Under the pieces are notes generated by a model, which worked only from the letters and a program-made list of their open reading frames with translations, made no database searches and was not told the DNA's origin. From contig CABIXK010000002.1 of assembly GCA_902362705.1 (NCBI GenBank), positions 207,039 through 271,038 of the forward strand: DNA of 64,000 bases. Direction: 5' to 3'. This document shows positions 1 to 6,654 of this stretch, piece after piece (position 1 is the first letter of the stretch; every line of letters begins with the position of its first letter). The DNA is from Rikenellaceae bacterium (lineage in GTDB: Bacteria; Bacteroidota; Bacteroidia; Bacteroidales; Rikenellaceae). Both the position numbers and the translations under genes were made by a program.

Positions 1-160
1 CCTTGCCCGCAAAGTCGTACAACCCGCCGAACAATGCAGCGTGAATGCGGCAAAGTCCGGCGACGGTCCCGACCTCGATACGGTCTATTTCGCCCGACTC
101 GAACAGCCTGCGTGCCTGCTCCAGGCTCTTTGCGTCTATTTGATCCGTTTTCTTTCCCAT
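1..160 (-). CDS. Fic/DOC family protein, N-terminal part (runs off window edge)
   Basis: The reverse strand reads from an ATG at 160 to the window edge without a stop, about 53 residues. The end of this stretch, [14 protein letters not shown], is the segment that precedes the catalytic loop in Fic proteins annotated as cell-filamentation type; the HPFxxGNGR motif itself would lie outside the window. Fic enzymes transfer AMP or related groups from nucleotides to target proteins. It starts 17 nt after the stop of another Fic gene on the same strand, so the two are probably co-transcribed. Family call is good; function cannot be judged without the missing part. Confidence 0.7.
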   Translation of the reverse strand, partial: MGKKTDQIDAKSLEQARRLFESGEIDRIEVGTVAGLCRIHAALFGGLYDFAGK

Positions 161-177
161 AACATTTTTATTCGTGG

Positions 178-933
178 TCAGGCTATCAGCACATCGAGAT
201 ACTGCCGCAGCGAATCTGCTTCCGCTTCTGCGACAAATTTTCGGAACGGCACGGGATCGGTATGCGATGCTTCCAAGGCAGTATAATACAGACGGCGAAC
301 ATCATCCGATCCTTTGAGGTTTACGAGCATATAGCCGCTCCGAAGCAGGTACAGGTTCATCAGCAGACGGGCCGTGCGTCCGTTGCCGTCGATAAACGGA
401 TGGATGCGGACCAATACCTCGTGCAGATAAGCCGCAATCAAAACGGGATGTACCTTCTGTGCCTCCATTTCGGCAAACTTCGACATAAAAACCTGCATTT
501 GCTCGGCCAATAAATAGGGCTGCGGGGGCGTGTGGGCGCTGCCGCTGATTCTTACCGGGACAGTCCGATAACGTCCCGCATTCTCCCGGTCTAAGCCGTG
601 CAATACGAGGGCGTGAATCTCTTTTATCGTATGCTCCGAAATCACGACGTCGCTTTTGGCAAAGTCTCGAATGTAATCGATCGCCTCGGCGTGGTTGATC
701 GCTTCGAGGTGCTCCCGCATCGACTTCCCCGATATGGTCAGTCCCTCGTTTACCACCAGTTCGGTCTCTTGCAGCGTCAATGTATTGCCCTCGATACGGT
801 TGCTTTCGTAGGTGTATTCTATGTTAAACGCCTCCTCGATCTTCTTCAATGCCTCGGCGGGCAGTGGACGCAATGAGGAGAGACGGGCACGCAAAGCGTC
901 GATTTCCGCTAACTGCTGTTTCAGTTCTTCCAT
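178..933 (-). CDS. Fic family protein with built-in inhibitory motif (class II type)
   Basis: 251 residues. The catalytic Fic motif [12 protein letters not shown] is intact at about residues 178-189 (His178 is the general base, the glycine-rich part binds the nucleotide phosphates, the final Arg holds the gamma-phosphate). Upstream, Ser44-x-x-x-Glu48-Gly49 matches the (S/T)xxxE(G/N) inhibitory helix; placed N-terminal to the Fic fold this defines class II Fic proteins, which are held inactive until the Glu is displaced. Likely a protein AMPylator acting in the cytoplasm; the target is unknown. It lies in the accessory island and is followed 17 nt later by a second Fic gene. Not obviously a toxin-antitoxin pair because the inhibitor is in cis. 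Confidence 0.88.
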   Translation of the reverse strand: MEELKQQLAEIDALRARLSSLRPLPAEALKKIEEAFNIEYTYESNRIEGNTLTLQETELVVNEGLTISGKSMREHLEAINHAEAIDYIRDFAKSDVVISEHTIKEIHALVLHGLDRENAGRYRTVPVRISGSAHTPPQPYLLAEQMQVFMSKFAEMEAQKVHPVLIAAYLHEVLVRIHPFIDGNGRTARLLMNLYLLRSGYMLVNLKGSDDVRRLYYTALEASHTDPVPFRKFVAEAEADSLRQYLDVLIA

Positions 934-1054
934 ATCGTAATACCTCTCTCAAAAATGATGAAAAAAATTTTCAAGGTCGCACCCGCCAGCTTGCGCTGGA
1001 CGAATGCCCTACCCCCGGGCCCCCTTGTCGGTTTGTGTGGTAAATTTTAAGGGG

Positions 1055-1303
1055 TTATTCGGCTTTAATAGTAATCAGCTTTCCGCAATGCGGGCAGGTA
1101 ATCGTACCCTCTTTCGGAGCCTCGAAGAGTTCCGAGGGGCTAACATCCAGGGCAGTTGCTATGCGGCCTAACAAATCCAAAGACGGCAAAGTTTTACCGT
1201 TAGCAACATTCGACATATTAGGTTGAGTTATTCCCACCAATTCTGCAAGTTTGGTGATAGATACCCCCTTTTCTTTGCTTATTTCCTTTATTCTTAACAG
1301 CAT
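1055..1303 (-). CDS. XRE-family HTH repressor with C-terminal CxxC tail
   Basis: 82 residues. Residues 1-60 form a Cro/CI-type helix-turn-helix (KGVSITKLAELVGITQPNMS is the HTH core). A short tail contains CPHCGK, one CxxC pair that could be half of a zinc site in a dimer. It is transcribed divergently from the gene at 1466 across a 160-nt AT-rich region holding three copies of the 10-mer ACGATATAAA, two of them as an inverted pair over its own promoter, so autorepression and control of the divergent genes is a reasonable inference. Typical of repressors on Bacteroidota mobile elements. Confidence 0.82.
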   Translation of the reverse strand: MLLRIKEISKEKGVSITKLAELVGITQPNMSNVANGKTLPSLDLLGRIATALDVSPSELFEAPKEGTITCPHCGKLITIKAE

Positions 1304-1320
1304 AATCCTTTTGTTTGAAA

Positions 1321-1367
1321 TTTATATCGTATGCAAATATAGTCATTATTATCTACAACGATATAAA
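1321..1367. promoter_or_regulatory. Candidate XRE operator pair and promoter of the XRE gene
   Basis: TTTATATCGT at 1321-1330 and its exact reverse complement ACGATATAAA at 1358-1367 form an inverted pair with 27 nt between. Between them, on the reverse strand, is a -7 box TATATTTG (complement of 1334-1341) facing the XRE gene. A third copy of ACGATATAAA lies at 1454-1463, three nt before the ATG of the divergent gene. The arrangement is what an autoregulating repressor would use; binding is inferred. Confidence 0.5.
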
Positions 1368-1401
1368 AACAATAAAATATTCTGTAAAATGATATGAATT
1401 A

Positions 1402-1433
1402 TTTGGAAATTATATTTTATTACAGTATATTTG
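1402..1433 (+). promoter_or_regulatory. Bacteroidota-type promoter for the gene at 1466
   Basis: TTTG at 1402-1405, a 20-nt spacer and TATATTTG at 1426-1433 match the -33/-7 pattern of Bacteroidota primary sigma promoters. The operator-like 10-mer at 1454-1463 lies between this promoter and the start codon, so a bound repressor would block it. Confidence 0.65.
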
Positions 1434-1465
1434 CATTGTAGTAATAACGTAATACGATATAAATC

Positions 1466-1741
1466 ATGACTACCGCCACACACACCGAGCTGATGCAGAT
1501 CGCCAAACAGGCCGCTGAGTACATTACGAAGCTGAACGGCGAAAACGAGACTTTCGAGATCGAGGGCGACACCCTGACCGCAGTAATCGCCTACACGGCC
1601 GAGATCGGCGAAGATGACGGCGACCGCTACACTGCCCCGAGCTGGTGGGTTAAGCGAGAAGAGGCAAAGGTCGTAGCAGTCTATAACGAGGACGGCGACG
1701 ATACCGAGGCCGCCGAATGGTTGAAGAAGATGCTGAACTAA
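1466..1741 (+). CDS. Small acidic hypothetical protein of the accessory island
   Basis: 91 residues, strongly acidic, with a helical N-terminus (HTELMQIAKQAAEYITKLNG) followed by a region rich in Asp/Glu and a WWVKREEAKVV segment. No enzyme motif is visible and I do not recognise a named family. It is the first gene to the right of the divergent XRE repressor, has a good promoter and an operator-like site just before its ATG, and heads a row of small genes typical of Bacteroidota mobile elements. Confidence 0.7.
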   Translation: MTTATHTELMQIAKQAAEYITKLNGENETFEIEGDTLTAVIAYTAEIGEDDGDRYTAPSWWVKREEAKVVAVYNEDGDDTEAAEWLKKMLN

Positions 1742-1756
1742 CACGAATATAAATCG

Positions 1757-1777
1757 GGGCGGCCTCAACCGCCGCCC
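1757..1777 (+). other. Short GC-rich hairpin between small genes
   Basis: GGGCGGC and GCCGCCC pair with a 7-nt loop, just after the stop codon of the preceding gene, with no T-run. A similar hairpin follows the next gene at 2266-2291. They may stabilise or process the mRNA of this small-gene row. Confidence 0.4.
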
Positions 1778-1797
1778 ACTAAAAACAACTTACGACC

Positions 1798-1875
1798 ATG
1801 GCTATTTTAATTGCTGTTATCTGCTTTTTCGCCTGGGGTGGCCAGGCACTCAAGGACGGTGCAAGAATCAAGTAA
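1798..1875 (+). CDS. 25-residue hydrophobic peptide (possible small membrane protein)
   Basis: An ATG at 1798 opens a 25-codon frame ending at TAA 1875: MAILIAVICFFAWGG followed by a short basic tail QALKDGARIK. The hydrophobic stretch would just span a membrane. It sits between two genes of the same row with intergenic spaces of about 56 and 21 nt, which is the expected spacing for another gene. Translation is unproven; the alternative is that it is leader sequence for the gene at 1897. Confidence 0.4.
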   Translation: MAILIAVICFFAWGGQALKDGARIK

Positions 1876-1896
1876 AACAACGTAAAACGGAATACT

Positions 1897-2214
1897 ATGA
1901 AAGGACAAGAACTATCGAAAGTAATGCGCCGGGCGTGGCAGATCGCCCGGGTCACGGGCAAGGCGTTCGCCGTGGCTCTATCGAAGTCGTGGCAGCTCTA
2001 CCGGCTGATCAAGCAGATGCGGGCCGGTGTAGTTCGATTCGCCTACGAAAAGGCCGACGGCACGCTGCGCAAGGCAATCGGCACACTCAAAGACACAACG
2101 CTACTGGTCAAGGGCACGGGCCGCCCCGATGACGGGCGCACGGTCAGATACTACGACGTCGAGGCCAACGGCTGGCGCTCGTTCAAGGTCGAGAATTTCG
2201 TAACCGCATATTAG
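1897..2214 (+). CDS. SH3 beta-barrel fold protein (DUF2693-like)
   Basis: 105 residues. Residues 1-45 are basic and helical; the C-terminal half (VRFAYEKADGTLRKAIGTL, then RTVRYYDVEANGWRSFKVEN) resembles the short SH3-barrel proteins annotated as DUF2693 on Bacteroidota conjugative elements and phages, where a YYD-x5-WRSF pattern is usual. Role unknown; probably a nucleic-acid or host-factor binding accessory protein. The family assignment is from memory of the pattern and needs a profile search. Confidence 0.6.
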   Translation: MKGQELSKVMRRAWQIARVTGKAFAVALSKSWQLYRLIKQMRAGVVRFAYEKADGTLRKAIGTLKDTTLLVKGTGRPDDGRTVRYYDVEANGWRSFKVENFVTAY

Positions 2215-2265
2215 CAGCTCTCTCAACTTCTGCGAACAAGGTTGCAACACACCGAGACACGATAC

Positions 2266-2291
2266 CCCCGGCGGTAATCCGACCGCCGGGG
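2266..2291 (+). other. GC-rich hairpin
   Basis: CCCCGGCGGT (2266-2275) pairs perfectly with ACCGCCGGGG (2282-2291) around a 6-nt loop, in the 126-nt gap before the gene at 2341. No T-run follows, so it is more likely an mRNA structure than a terminator. Confidence 0.45.
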
Positions 2292-2340
2292 TGGAGGAGA
2301 GACTGGCAAACAATCAATAATCCAATAAAACAACGATACA

Positions 2341-2646
2341 ATGGCGTCACAATCAACAACGGGCAAAACGGCCCAATCTGAAATGACCACCTCAGAGGCG
2401 TATATGCGCACCGTGAACAAGATCAGCGGCAACACCCGTAACTGGCTCGTCATTATGGGAGCTGTCCAAGACCTCCGGGATGCGATGCTGCATGAACTGG
2501 AGGGGACCTATTCCCCTGGTGTCCCCAACCGGAAAGAGAAGTTCGACGAGTTCCAGGCGGTAATGGATACGGTCAAACGGTTCGTCATATCGGAAATGGG
2601 ATCGTCCATCTATGCACGAATGTTAGGAGAGGAGGGCACGATATGA
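2341..2646 (+). CDS. Hypothetical protein of the accessory island
   Basis: 101 residues, mostly helical by composition: a polar Ser/Thr-rich start, then NWLVIMGAVQDLRDAMLHELEG and a C-terminal helix. No recognisable domain. Its last codon overlaps the next start (ATGA at 2643-2646), so the two genes are translationally coupled. Confidence 0.6.
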   Translation: MASQSTTGKTAQSEMTTSEAYMRTVNKISGNTRNWLVIMGAVQDLRDAMLHELEGTYSPGVPNRKEKFDEFQAVMDTVKRFVISEMGSSIYARMLGEEGTI

Positions 2647-2831
2647 GTGCACGAATATACGAGCTTTCATTTGACGGCTATCGGCTGGGGTTGTTCCCCT
2701 CCGAGGCCGAGGCACGACAGCAGGCCGGATATATGCCAAAGGGCAGCTACACTATTCGGGAATGGGGTGTAGATGGCGAATACCTCACGTTTGACCCTAC
2801 GATGAATGCAGTGTATGAATTTAGCAGCTGA
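2643..2831 (+). CDS. Hypothetical protein, last gene of the island before the tRNA
   Basis: 62 residues; start overlaps the upstream stop by 4 nt. The sequence alternates hydrophobic and charged residues (IYELSFDGYRLGLFPSEAEA) suggesting a small beta-rich domain. No family recognised. It ends about 117 nt before the 3' end of the tRNA-Leu gene. Confidence 0.55.
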   Translation: MSARIYELSFDGYRLGLFPSEAEARQQAGYMPKGSYTIREWGVDGEYLTFDPTMNAVYEFSS

Positions 2832-2904
2832 CGAAGAATAGACAATAGACTACGAACTCTCGGCGCTGACGAGTGGTGCAAATGTGGTGCAAAATAGAAA
2901 TAAG

Positions 2905-2945
2905 AAATCGCAACCGATTGACAATCAGCTGCGATTTTCTTTTTC
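2905..2945 (+). terminator. Rho-independent terminator at the island edge
   Basis: AAATCGCA (2905-2912) pairs with TGCGATTT (2930-2937); an inner stem GATTG/CAATC sits inside it. TCTTTTT follows on the plus strand, closing the small-gene row. It lies immediately next to the tRNA 3' end and may also belong to the attachment end of the integrated element. Confidence 0.65.
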
Positions 2946-2947
2946 AG

Positions 2948-3031
2948 TGCCCAGGACAAGACTCGAACTTGCACGAACTAATGTTCACTACCCCCTCAAA
3001 GTAGCGTGTCTACCAATTTCACCACCTGGGC
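2948..3031 (-). tRNA. tRNA-Leu (anticodon GAG)
   Basis: The reverse strand gives an 84-nt tRNA: acceptor GCCCAGG pairs with CCTGGGC, discriminator A, D-arm with AAATTGGTAGACAC, anticodon loop TTGAGGG (GAG, reading CTC/CTT), a long variable arm as in class II tRNAs, and T-arm GTTCGAGTC. CCA is not encoded. A strong promoter lies upstream at 3060-3090. The 3' end faces the accessory island, making this gene the likely integration target. Confidence 0.93.
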
Positions 3032-3059
3032 GGACACTCCCTATGTGTTTTCGGGAGTG

Positions 3060-3090
3060 CAAATGTAGTCACGATTTTCGTTTTTTCAAA
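3060..3090 (-). promoter_or_regulatory. Promoter of tRNA-Leu
   Basis: On the reverse strand TTTG, exactly 19 nt, then TACATTTG (complement of 3060-3067): an ideal Bacteroidota -33/-7 promoter, about 29 nt from the tRNA 5' end. Confidence 0.75.
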
Positions 3091-3111
3091 ATTTTCGGCC
3101 GAAAAAACGGC

Positions 3112-3164
3112 AAAAAAATCGGGAGACGGCCTCCGAGCCCGCTGCGGCGGGGCGCCGTCTCCCG
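3112..3164 (-). terminator. Terminator of the lpxB-to-DPP11 gene run
   Basis: On the reverse strand CGGGAGACGGC pairs with GCCGTCTCCCG (3154-3164 with 3120-3130) around a GC-rich loop, followed by seven T residues (3118-3112). It begins 25 nt past the DPP11 stop codon. Confidence 0.8.
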
Positions 3165-3188
3165 AAAAACGGTTGTCGCAAAAGGCGC

Positions 3189-5168
3189 TTATCGCAGCGT
3201 CATCTCGTCGATGAGGTAGCCCGCGCCGCCGATGCGGTCGATCGTGAAGAGCACGTAGCGGATGTCGACGGCGATGTTGCGGCAGATCGTGGGGTCGAAG
3301 ACGATGTCGCTCATCGTCGAGCGCCACGTGCGGTCGAAGTTGATGCCCACCAGCTCGCCCCGCGCGTTGAGGATCGGCGAACCGGAGTTGCCGCCCGTGG
3401 TCTGGTTGGTGGCCAGGAAGCAGACGGGCACCGTCCGCCGTCCGTCGATCTCCGTGGCCCAGCGGCCGTACTCCTTCGAGGCGTGCAGGTCGCGCAGCGC
3501 CTGCGGGATGTCGTAGTCGTAAATGGCGGGGTTGTCCTTGGCGATGATGCCGTCGAGGGTGGTCTGCGGCTTGTGGTACTCGCCGTCGGCATATTCGTAG
3601 CCGGCCACCGAGCCGTAGGCCACGCGCAGCGTGAGGTTGGCGTCGGGGAAGAAGGCGCGCTCGGTGTCCCACTCCATCAAGCCGCGCAGGTAGCGCGTGT
3701 AGAGCTCGCTCAGGCGGCGGCTGTTGAGGTTGCGCAGGGCCTGCGTTCCCAGCTCGTCGGCGATGCGGCGCTGCTCGCGCTTCATGCCGGCGCGCAGGCG
3801 GTCGATCGTCGTGGTGTCGCTGCCGCTCCAGACCCCCTCGAACACGCGGTCGGCGTAGGCCTCCGGCGACCCGTCCTCGGCGACGCCCTGGTCGAACTCG
3901 TCGATGCGGTAGGCCGCGGGGCAGCGCTCGGCGTACTGGCCGAAGACGAAGCGGAAGAGCGCACGCTCGGTCCCCTCGAGGCGCGCGAAGTAGTCGGCCG
4001 CGCGCTCCTCGGCCGAGTAGCGGGCCGGCAGCGTGGCCAGGGTCTCCGCTGTGATCTCGCGTGCGAAGTAGGGATCGGCGATGCGGGCGTACTCGGCCTT
4101 GAGCAGCGCGAGCACGTCGGCGTACTCCTCCTTGTCGGCGGCCCAGGCGGCGAAGCGACGCTCGTAGTCGCACTTGGCCTCGTAGGCCTTCATGCGGCGG
4201 ATGCCCAGCACCTCGCCCTGCCACTTCTTCCAGGCGTTGGCGATCGAGGCGTGGCGGGCGGCGTAGTGGATGCGCAGCGCGGGGTCGCTCTCCTGCGCGG
4301 CGCCGATGAGCTCCAGACGGCCCGTGCGGATGGCGATCTTCGCCGGGTCGGAGCGCTCGGCGATGTAGGCCACGGCGTCGGAGAGGATATACTCCTGGGT
4401 GTTGCCCGGGAAGCCGTAGATCATGGTGAAGTCGCCCTCGCCGATGCCGCGCGTGGAGATGGTGAAGTGGCGGCGCGGACGGTAGGGCACGTTGTCGGGC
4501 GAGTAGGCCGCGGGCTTGTTCTCCTTCGAGGCGTAGATGCGGAAGACCGAGAAGTCGCCCGTGTGGCGGGGCCAGATCCAGTTGTCGGTGTCGCCGCCGA
4601 ACTTGCCGATCGACGAGGGGGGAGCCCCCACCAGGCGCACGTCGTCGAACTGCTCGTAAACGAACAGGAACTGCTGGTTGCCGTAGTACATCTGCTCGAT
4701 CGAGGCCTTGTAGCCCACGCCCTCGGCCCGTGCCGCGGCGAGGATCTCGTCGGCCTTCTCGCCCGCCGCGAGGCGGTCGGTCACCTCCTCCATGCGCACG
4801 AGGATGCGCACGTTGAGCCGTTCGTTGGGCAGCTCCTCGGCGCGCGAGCGGGCCCAGAAGCCGTGGGTGAGGTAGTCGTGCCCGACGGTCGAGTGGTCGG
4901 CGATGGCGCCGTAGCCGCAGTGGTGGTTGGTAAGCAGCAGACCCTCTTCGGAGACGATCTCGCCCGTGCAGCCGCCGCCGAAGAGCACCACGGCGTCCTT
5001 CATCGAGGCGCGGTTGATCGAGTAGATGTCGTCGGCCGTGAGGCGGAATCCTTTGGCGCGCATGTCCTTGATGCGCGACGAGATGAGGCTCGGGAGCCAC
5101 ATGCCTTCGTCGGCCGCTGCGGGCAGGGCGCAGAGGGCGACGAGCAGGGTGATGAGTAGTTTTTTCAT
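3189..5168 (-). CDS. dpp11: S46 family dipeptidyl-peptidase, Asp/Glu-specific type (DPP11-like)
   Basis: 659 residues with a signal peptide (about 1-20), so periplasmic. It removes dipeptides from the N-terminus of peptides, feeding amino-acid catabolism. The S46 catalytic triad is visible: His in LLLTNHHCGYG (residues 82-83), Asp in HTGDFSVFR (about 205), and Ser595 in GGNSGSP. Residue 613, 18 positions after the catalytic Ser, is Arg in GINFDR; in Porphyromonas enzymes the same spacing separates Ser655 from Arg673, the residue that selects acidic P1 side chains in DPP11 (Gly in DPP7). The ATG at 5168 was chosen because it opens a clean signal peptide. It lies 29 nt after maf and is followed by a terminator. 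Confidence 0.92.
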   Translation of the reverse strand: MKKLLITLLVALCALPAAADEGMWLPSLISSRIKDMRAKGFRLTADDIYSINRASMKDAVVLFGGGCTGEIVSEEGLLLTNHHCGYGAIADHSTVGHDYLTHGFWARSRAEELPNERLNVRILVRMEEVTDRLAAGEKADEILAAARAEGVGYKASIEQMYYGNQQFLFVYEQFDDVRLVGAPPSSIGKFGGDTDNWIWPRHTGDFSVFRIYASKENKPAAYSPDNVPYRPRRHFTISTRGIGEGDFTMIYGFPGNTQEYILSDAVAYIAERSDPAKIAIRTGRLELIGAAQESDPALRIHYAARHASIANAWKKWQGEVLGIRRMKAYEAKCDYERRFAAWAADKEEYADVLALLKAEYARIADPYFAREITAETLATLPARYSAEERAADYFARLEGTERALFRFVFGQYAERCPAAYRIDEFDQGVAEDGSPEAYADRVFEGVWSGSDTTTIDRLRAGMKREQRRIADELGTQALRNLNSRRLSELYTRYLRGLMEWDTERAFFPDANLTLRVAYGSVAGYEYADGEYHKPQTTLDGIIAKDNPAIYDYDIPQALRDLHASKEYGRWATEIDGRRTVPVCFLATNQTTGGNSGSPILNARGELVGINFDRTWRSTMSDIVFDPTICRNIAVDIRYVLFTIDRIGGAGYLIDEMTLR

Positions 5169-5197
5169 ATCGGTTTTTGGGTTTTCGGTTTCGTGGG

Positions 5198-5794
5198 TCA
5201 GCGGTCGAGGAAGCGGTCCAGTTCGACGTAGACGCGCTGGATCGGGAGCCCCATGACGTTGTAGAACGAGCCGTCGATGCGCTCGATGGCGGCGTAGCCG
5301 ATCCACTCCTGGATGCCGTACGACCCGGCCTTGTCGTAGGGGCGGCAGGTGTCGACGTAGTAGGCGATCTCCTCGTCGGCGAGGGGACGGAAATGCACCT
5401 CGCTGCGGGCGCCGAAAGTGCGGGTGCGCTCCGGCGAGCGGAGCGTGACGCCCGTTACGACCGTGTGGCTGCGCCCCGAGAGGCGGCGCAGCATCCGCAC
5501 GGCGTCGTCGCGGTCGCAGGGCTTGCCCAGCACCTCGCCGTCGGCGATGACCACCGTGTCGGCCGTGAGCAGGATGTCGCCTGCGGCCAGCGGCTCGGGG
5601 TAGGCCGCACTCTTGAGGTGCGAGAGGTAGAGGGGCACCTCCTCGGCGGGCGTGCCGGCGGGGTAGCGCTCCTCGCAGTCGTATCGGGGTGCGATGGCGT
5701 GGGGCAGGCCGCAGCTGGCGATCAGCTCGCGGCGGCGCGGCGACTGCGACGCGAGCAGCAGGCGGTAGGGGGCGAGTTTTTCGTGTAGAAGCAT
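5198..5794 (-). CDS. Maf family nucleotide pyrophosphatase
   Basis: 198 residues. The N-terminal signature LLASQSPRRRELI (residues 13-25) and the TADTVV and GEVLGKPCDRDDA segments are typical of Maf/HAM1-related enzymes, which hydrolyse non-canonical or modified nucleoside triphosphates (dTTP/UTP type) to monophosphates and are linked to septum inhibition in other bacteria. Start at 5794 opens directly with the conserved region; 13 nt separate it from the FAH gene upstream. The whole run lpxB, FAH, maf, DPP11 probably forms one transcript. Confidence 0.9.
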   Translation of the reverse strand: MLLHEKLAPYRLLLASQSPRRRELIASCGLPHAIAPRYDCEERYPAGTPAEEVPLYLSHLKSAAYPEPLAAGDILLTADTVVIADGEVLGKPCDRDDAVRMLRRLSGRSHTVVTGVTLRSPERTRTFGARSEVHFRPLADEEIAYYVDTCRPYDKAGSYGIQEWIGYAAIERIDGSFYNVMGLPIQRVYVELDRFLDR

Positions 5795-5807
5795 GGTCGT
5801 CTTGCGG

Positions 5808-6440
5808 TTATCGGATGTCGAAACGGAGCAGTTCGCGCCCCTCGAGCGTGGCGCGCAGCGTGTCGCCCGGTTGCACGGGTCCGACGCCCGCGGGGGTGCC
5901 GGTGAAGAGCAGGTCGCCCATGCGCAGGGTCGTGTAGCGCGACACGGCGGCGATGAGGCGGTCGACGGTGAAGAGCATTTGGGCCGTGTCGCCTCTCTGG
6001 CGCGTCTGCCCGTTGACCTCCAGCGCGAAACGCAGGCGCTGCACGTCGCCGCCCAGCTCCGCGAGCGGCACGAACGCAGGGGCGACGGCCGCCGAGTGGT
6101 CGAAGGCCTTGGCGCGCTCCCACGGCAGCCCCTCGGCGATCGCCTGCCGCTGCAGGTCGCGGGCCGTGAAGTCGATGCCCAGCCCCACCTCCTCGTAGTA
6201 GCGGTGGGCGAAGCGCTCCGAGATGGCGCGCCCCACGCGGCAGATGCGCACCACCAGCTCGCATTCGTAGTGGACCTCTTCGGTGAACGAGGGGATGTAG
6301 AAGGGGTCGTTGTTGCGCAGCAGCGCCGTGTCGGGCTTGAGGAACCAGATCGGCTCGGCACCCTCGCGGGCGAGCCCCGTGGCGTGGTGCAGCTCCTCGG
6401 CGTGGGCTGCGTAGTTGCGGCCTATGCAGATAATCTTCAT
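5808..6440 (-). CDS. Fumarylacetoacetate hydrolase (FAH) family protein
   Basis: 210 residues from the ATG at 6440 (MKIICIGRNYAAHAEEL). The opening GRNYAAHA, the metal-site region EEVHYECELVVRI and the closing GDLLFTGTPAGVGPVQPGD are hallmarks of the FAH superfamily (oxaloacetate decarboxylase, acylpyruvase, 2-hydroxyhepta-diene-dioate isomerase activities). These need Mg2+ or Mn2+ bound by Glu/Glu/Asp. Exact substrate cannot be told; small FAHD1-like proteins without neighbouring aromatic-degradation genes often act as oxaloacetate decarboxylase or acylpyruvate hydrolase. An upstream in-frame ATG at 6464 adds eight residues and is less likely. Confidence 0.87.
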   Translation of the reverse strand: MKIICIGRNYAAHAEELHHATGLAREGAEPIWFLKPDTALLRNNDPFYIPSFTEEVHYECELVVRICRVGRAISERFAHRYYEEVGLGIDFTARDLQRQAIAEGLPWERAKAFDHSAAVAPAFVPLAELGGDVQRLRFALEVNGQTRQRGDTAQMLFTVDRLIAAVSRYTTLRMGDLLFTGTPAGVGPVQPGDTLRATLEGRELLRFDIR

Positions 6441-6654
6441 CGTCTTTTCGATTTCAGAGGGCATCTTCCGCCCTGCCTTGTTCTCCGCGAAAGGGAAATA
6501 TACGGGTATGTCCCTTCCGCGTCGGACTTCGTTATGTCGAAACCTGCCTCTCCGAAATCGGAAAGCGGGTCTTTGCGGCGGGCATCTTCCGCTCCGCCTC
6601 GTCCTTCGCTGAATCTACGGGCTGCGCCTCCGCCGGCTACGGGCGGCCGCGATC
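6441..6654. other. Intergenic stretch with degenerate repeat sequence
   Basis: 214 nt between lpxB and the FAH gene with no plausible gene. The motif GGCATCTTCCG occurs at about 6460 and again at 6581, and its reverse complement is found at the right edge of the window (63988-64000), so this may be a decayed member of the GC-rich palindromic repeat family described at 23627, 27025, 29724 and 50883. Confidence 0.4.

Noticed and set aside
3483..5159. 558-codon open frame on the plus strand opposite DPP11
   Set aside because: It is antisense to a gene with a full catalytic triad; its translation is Val/Leu/Arg/Gly-rich with no domain, as expected from GC-rich codon bias in shadow frames.
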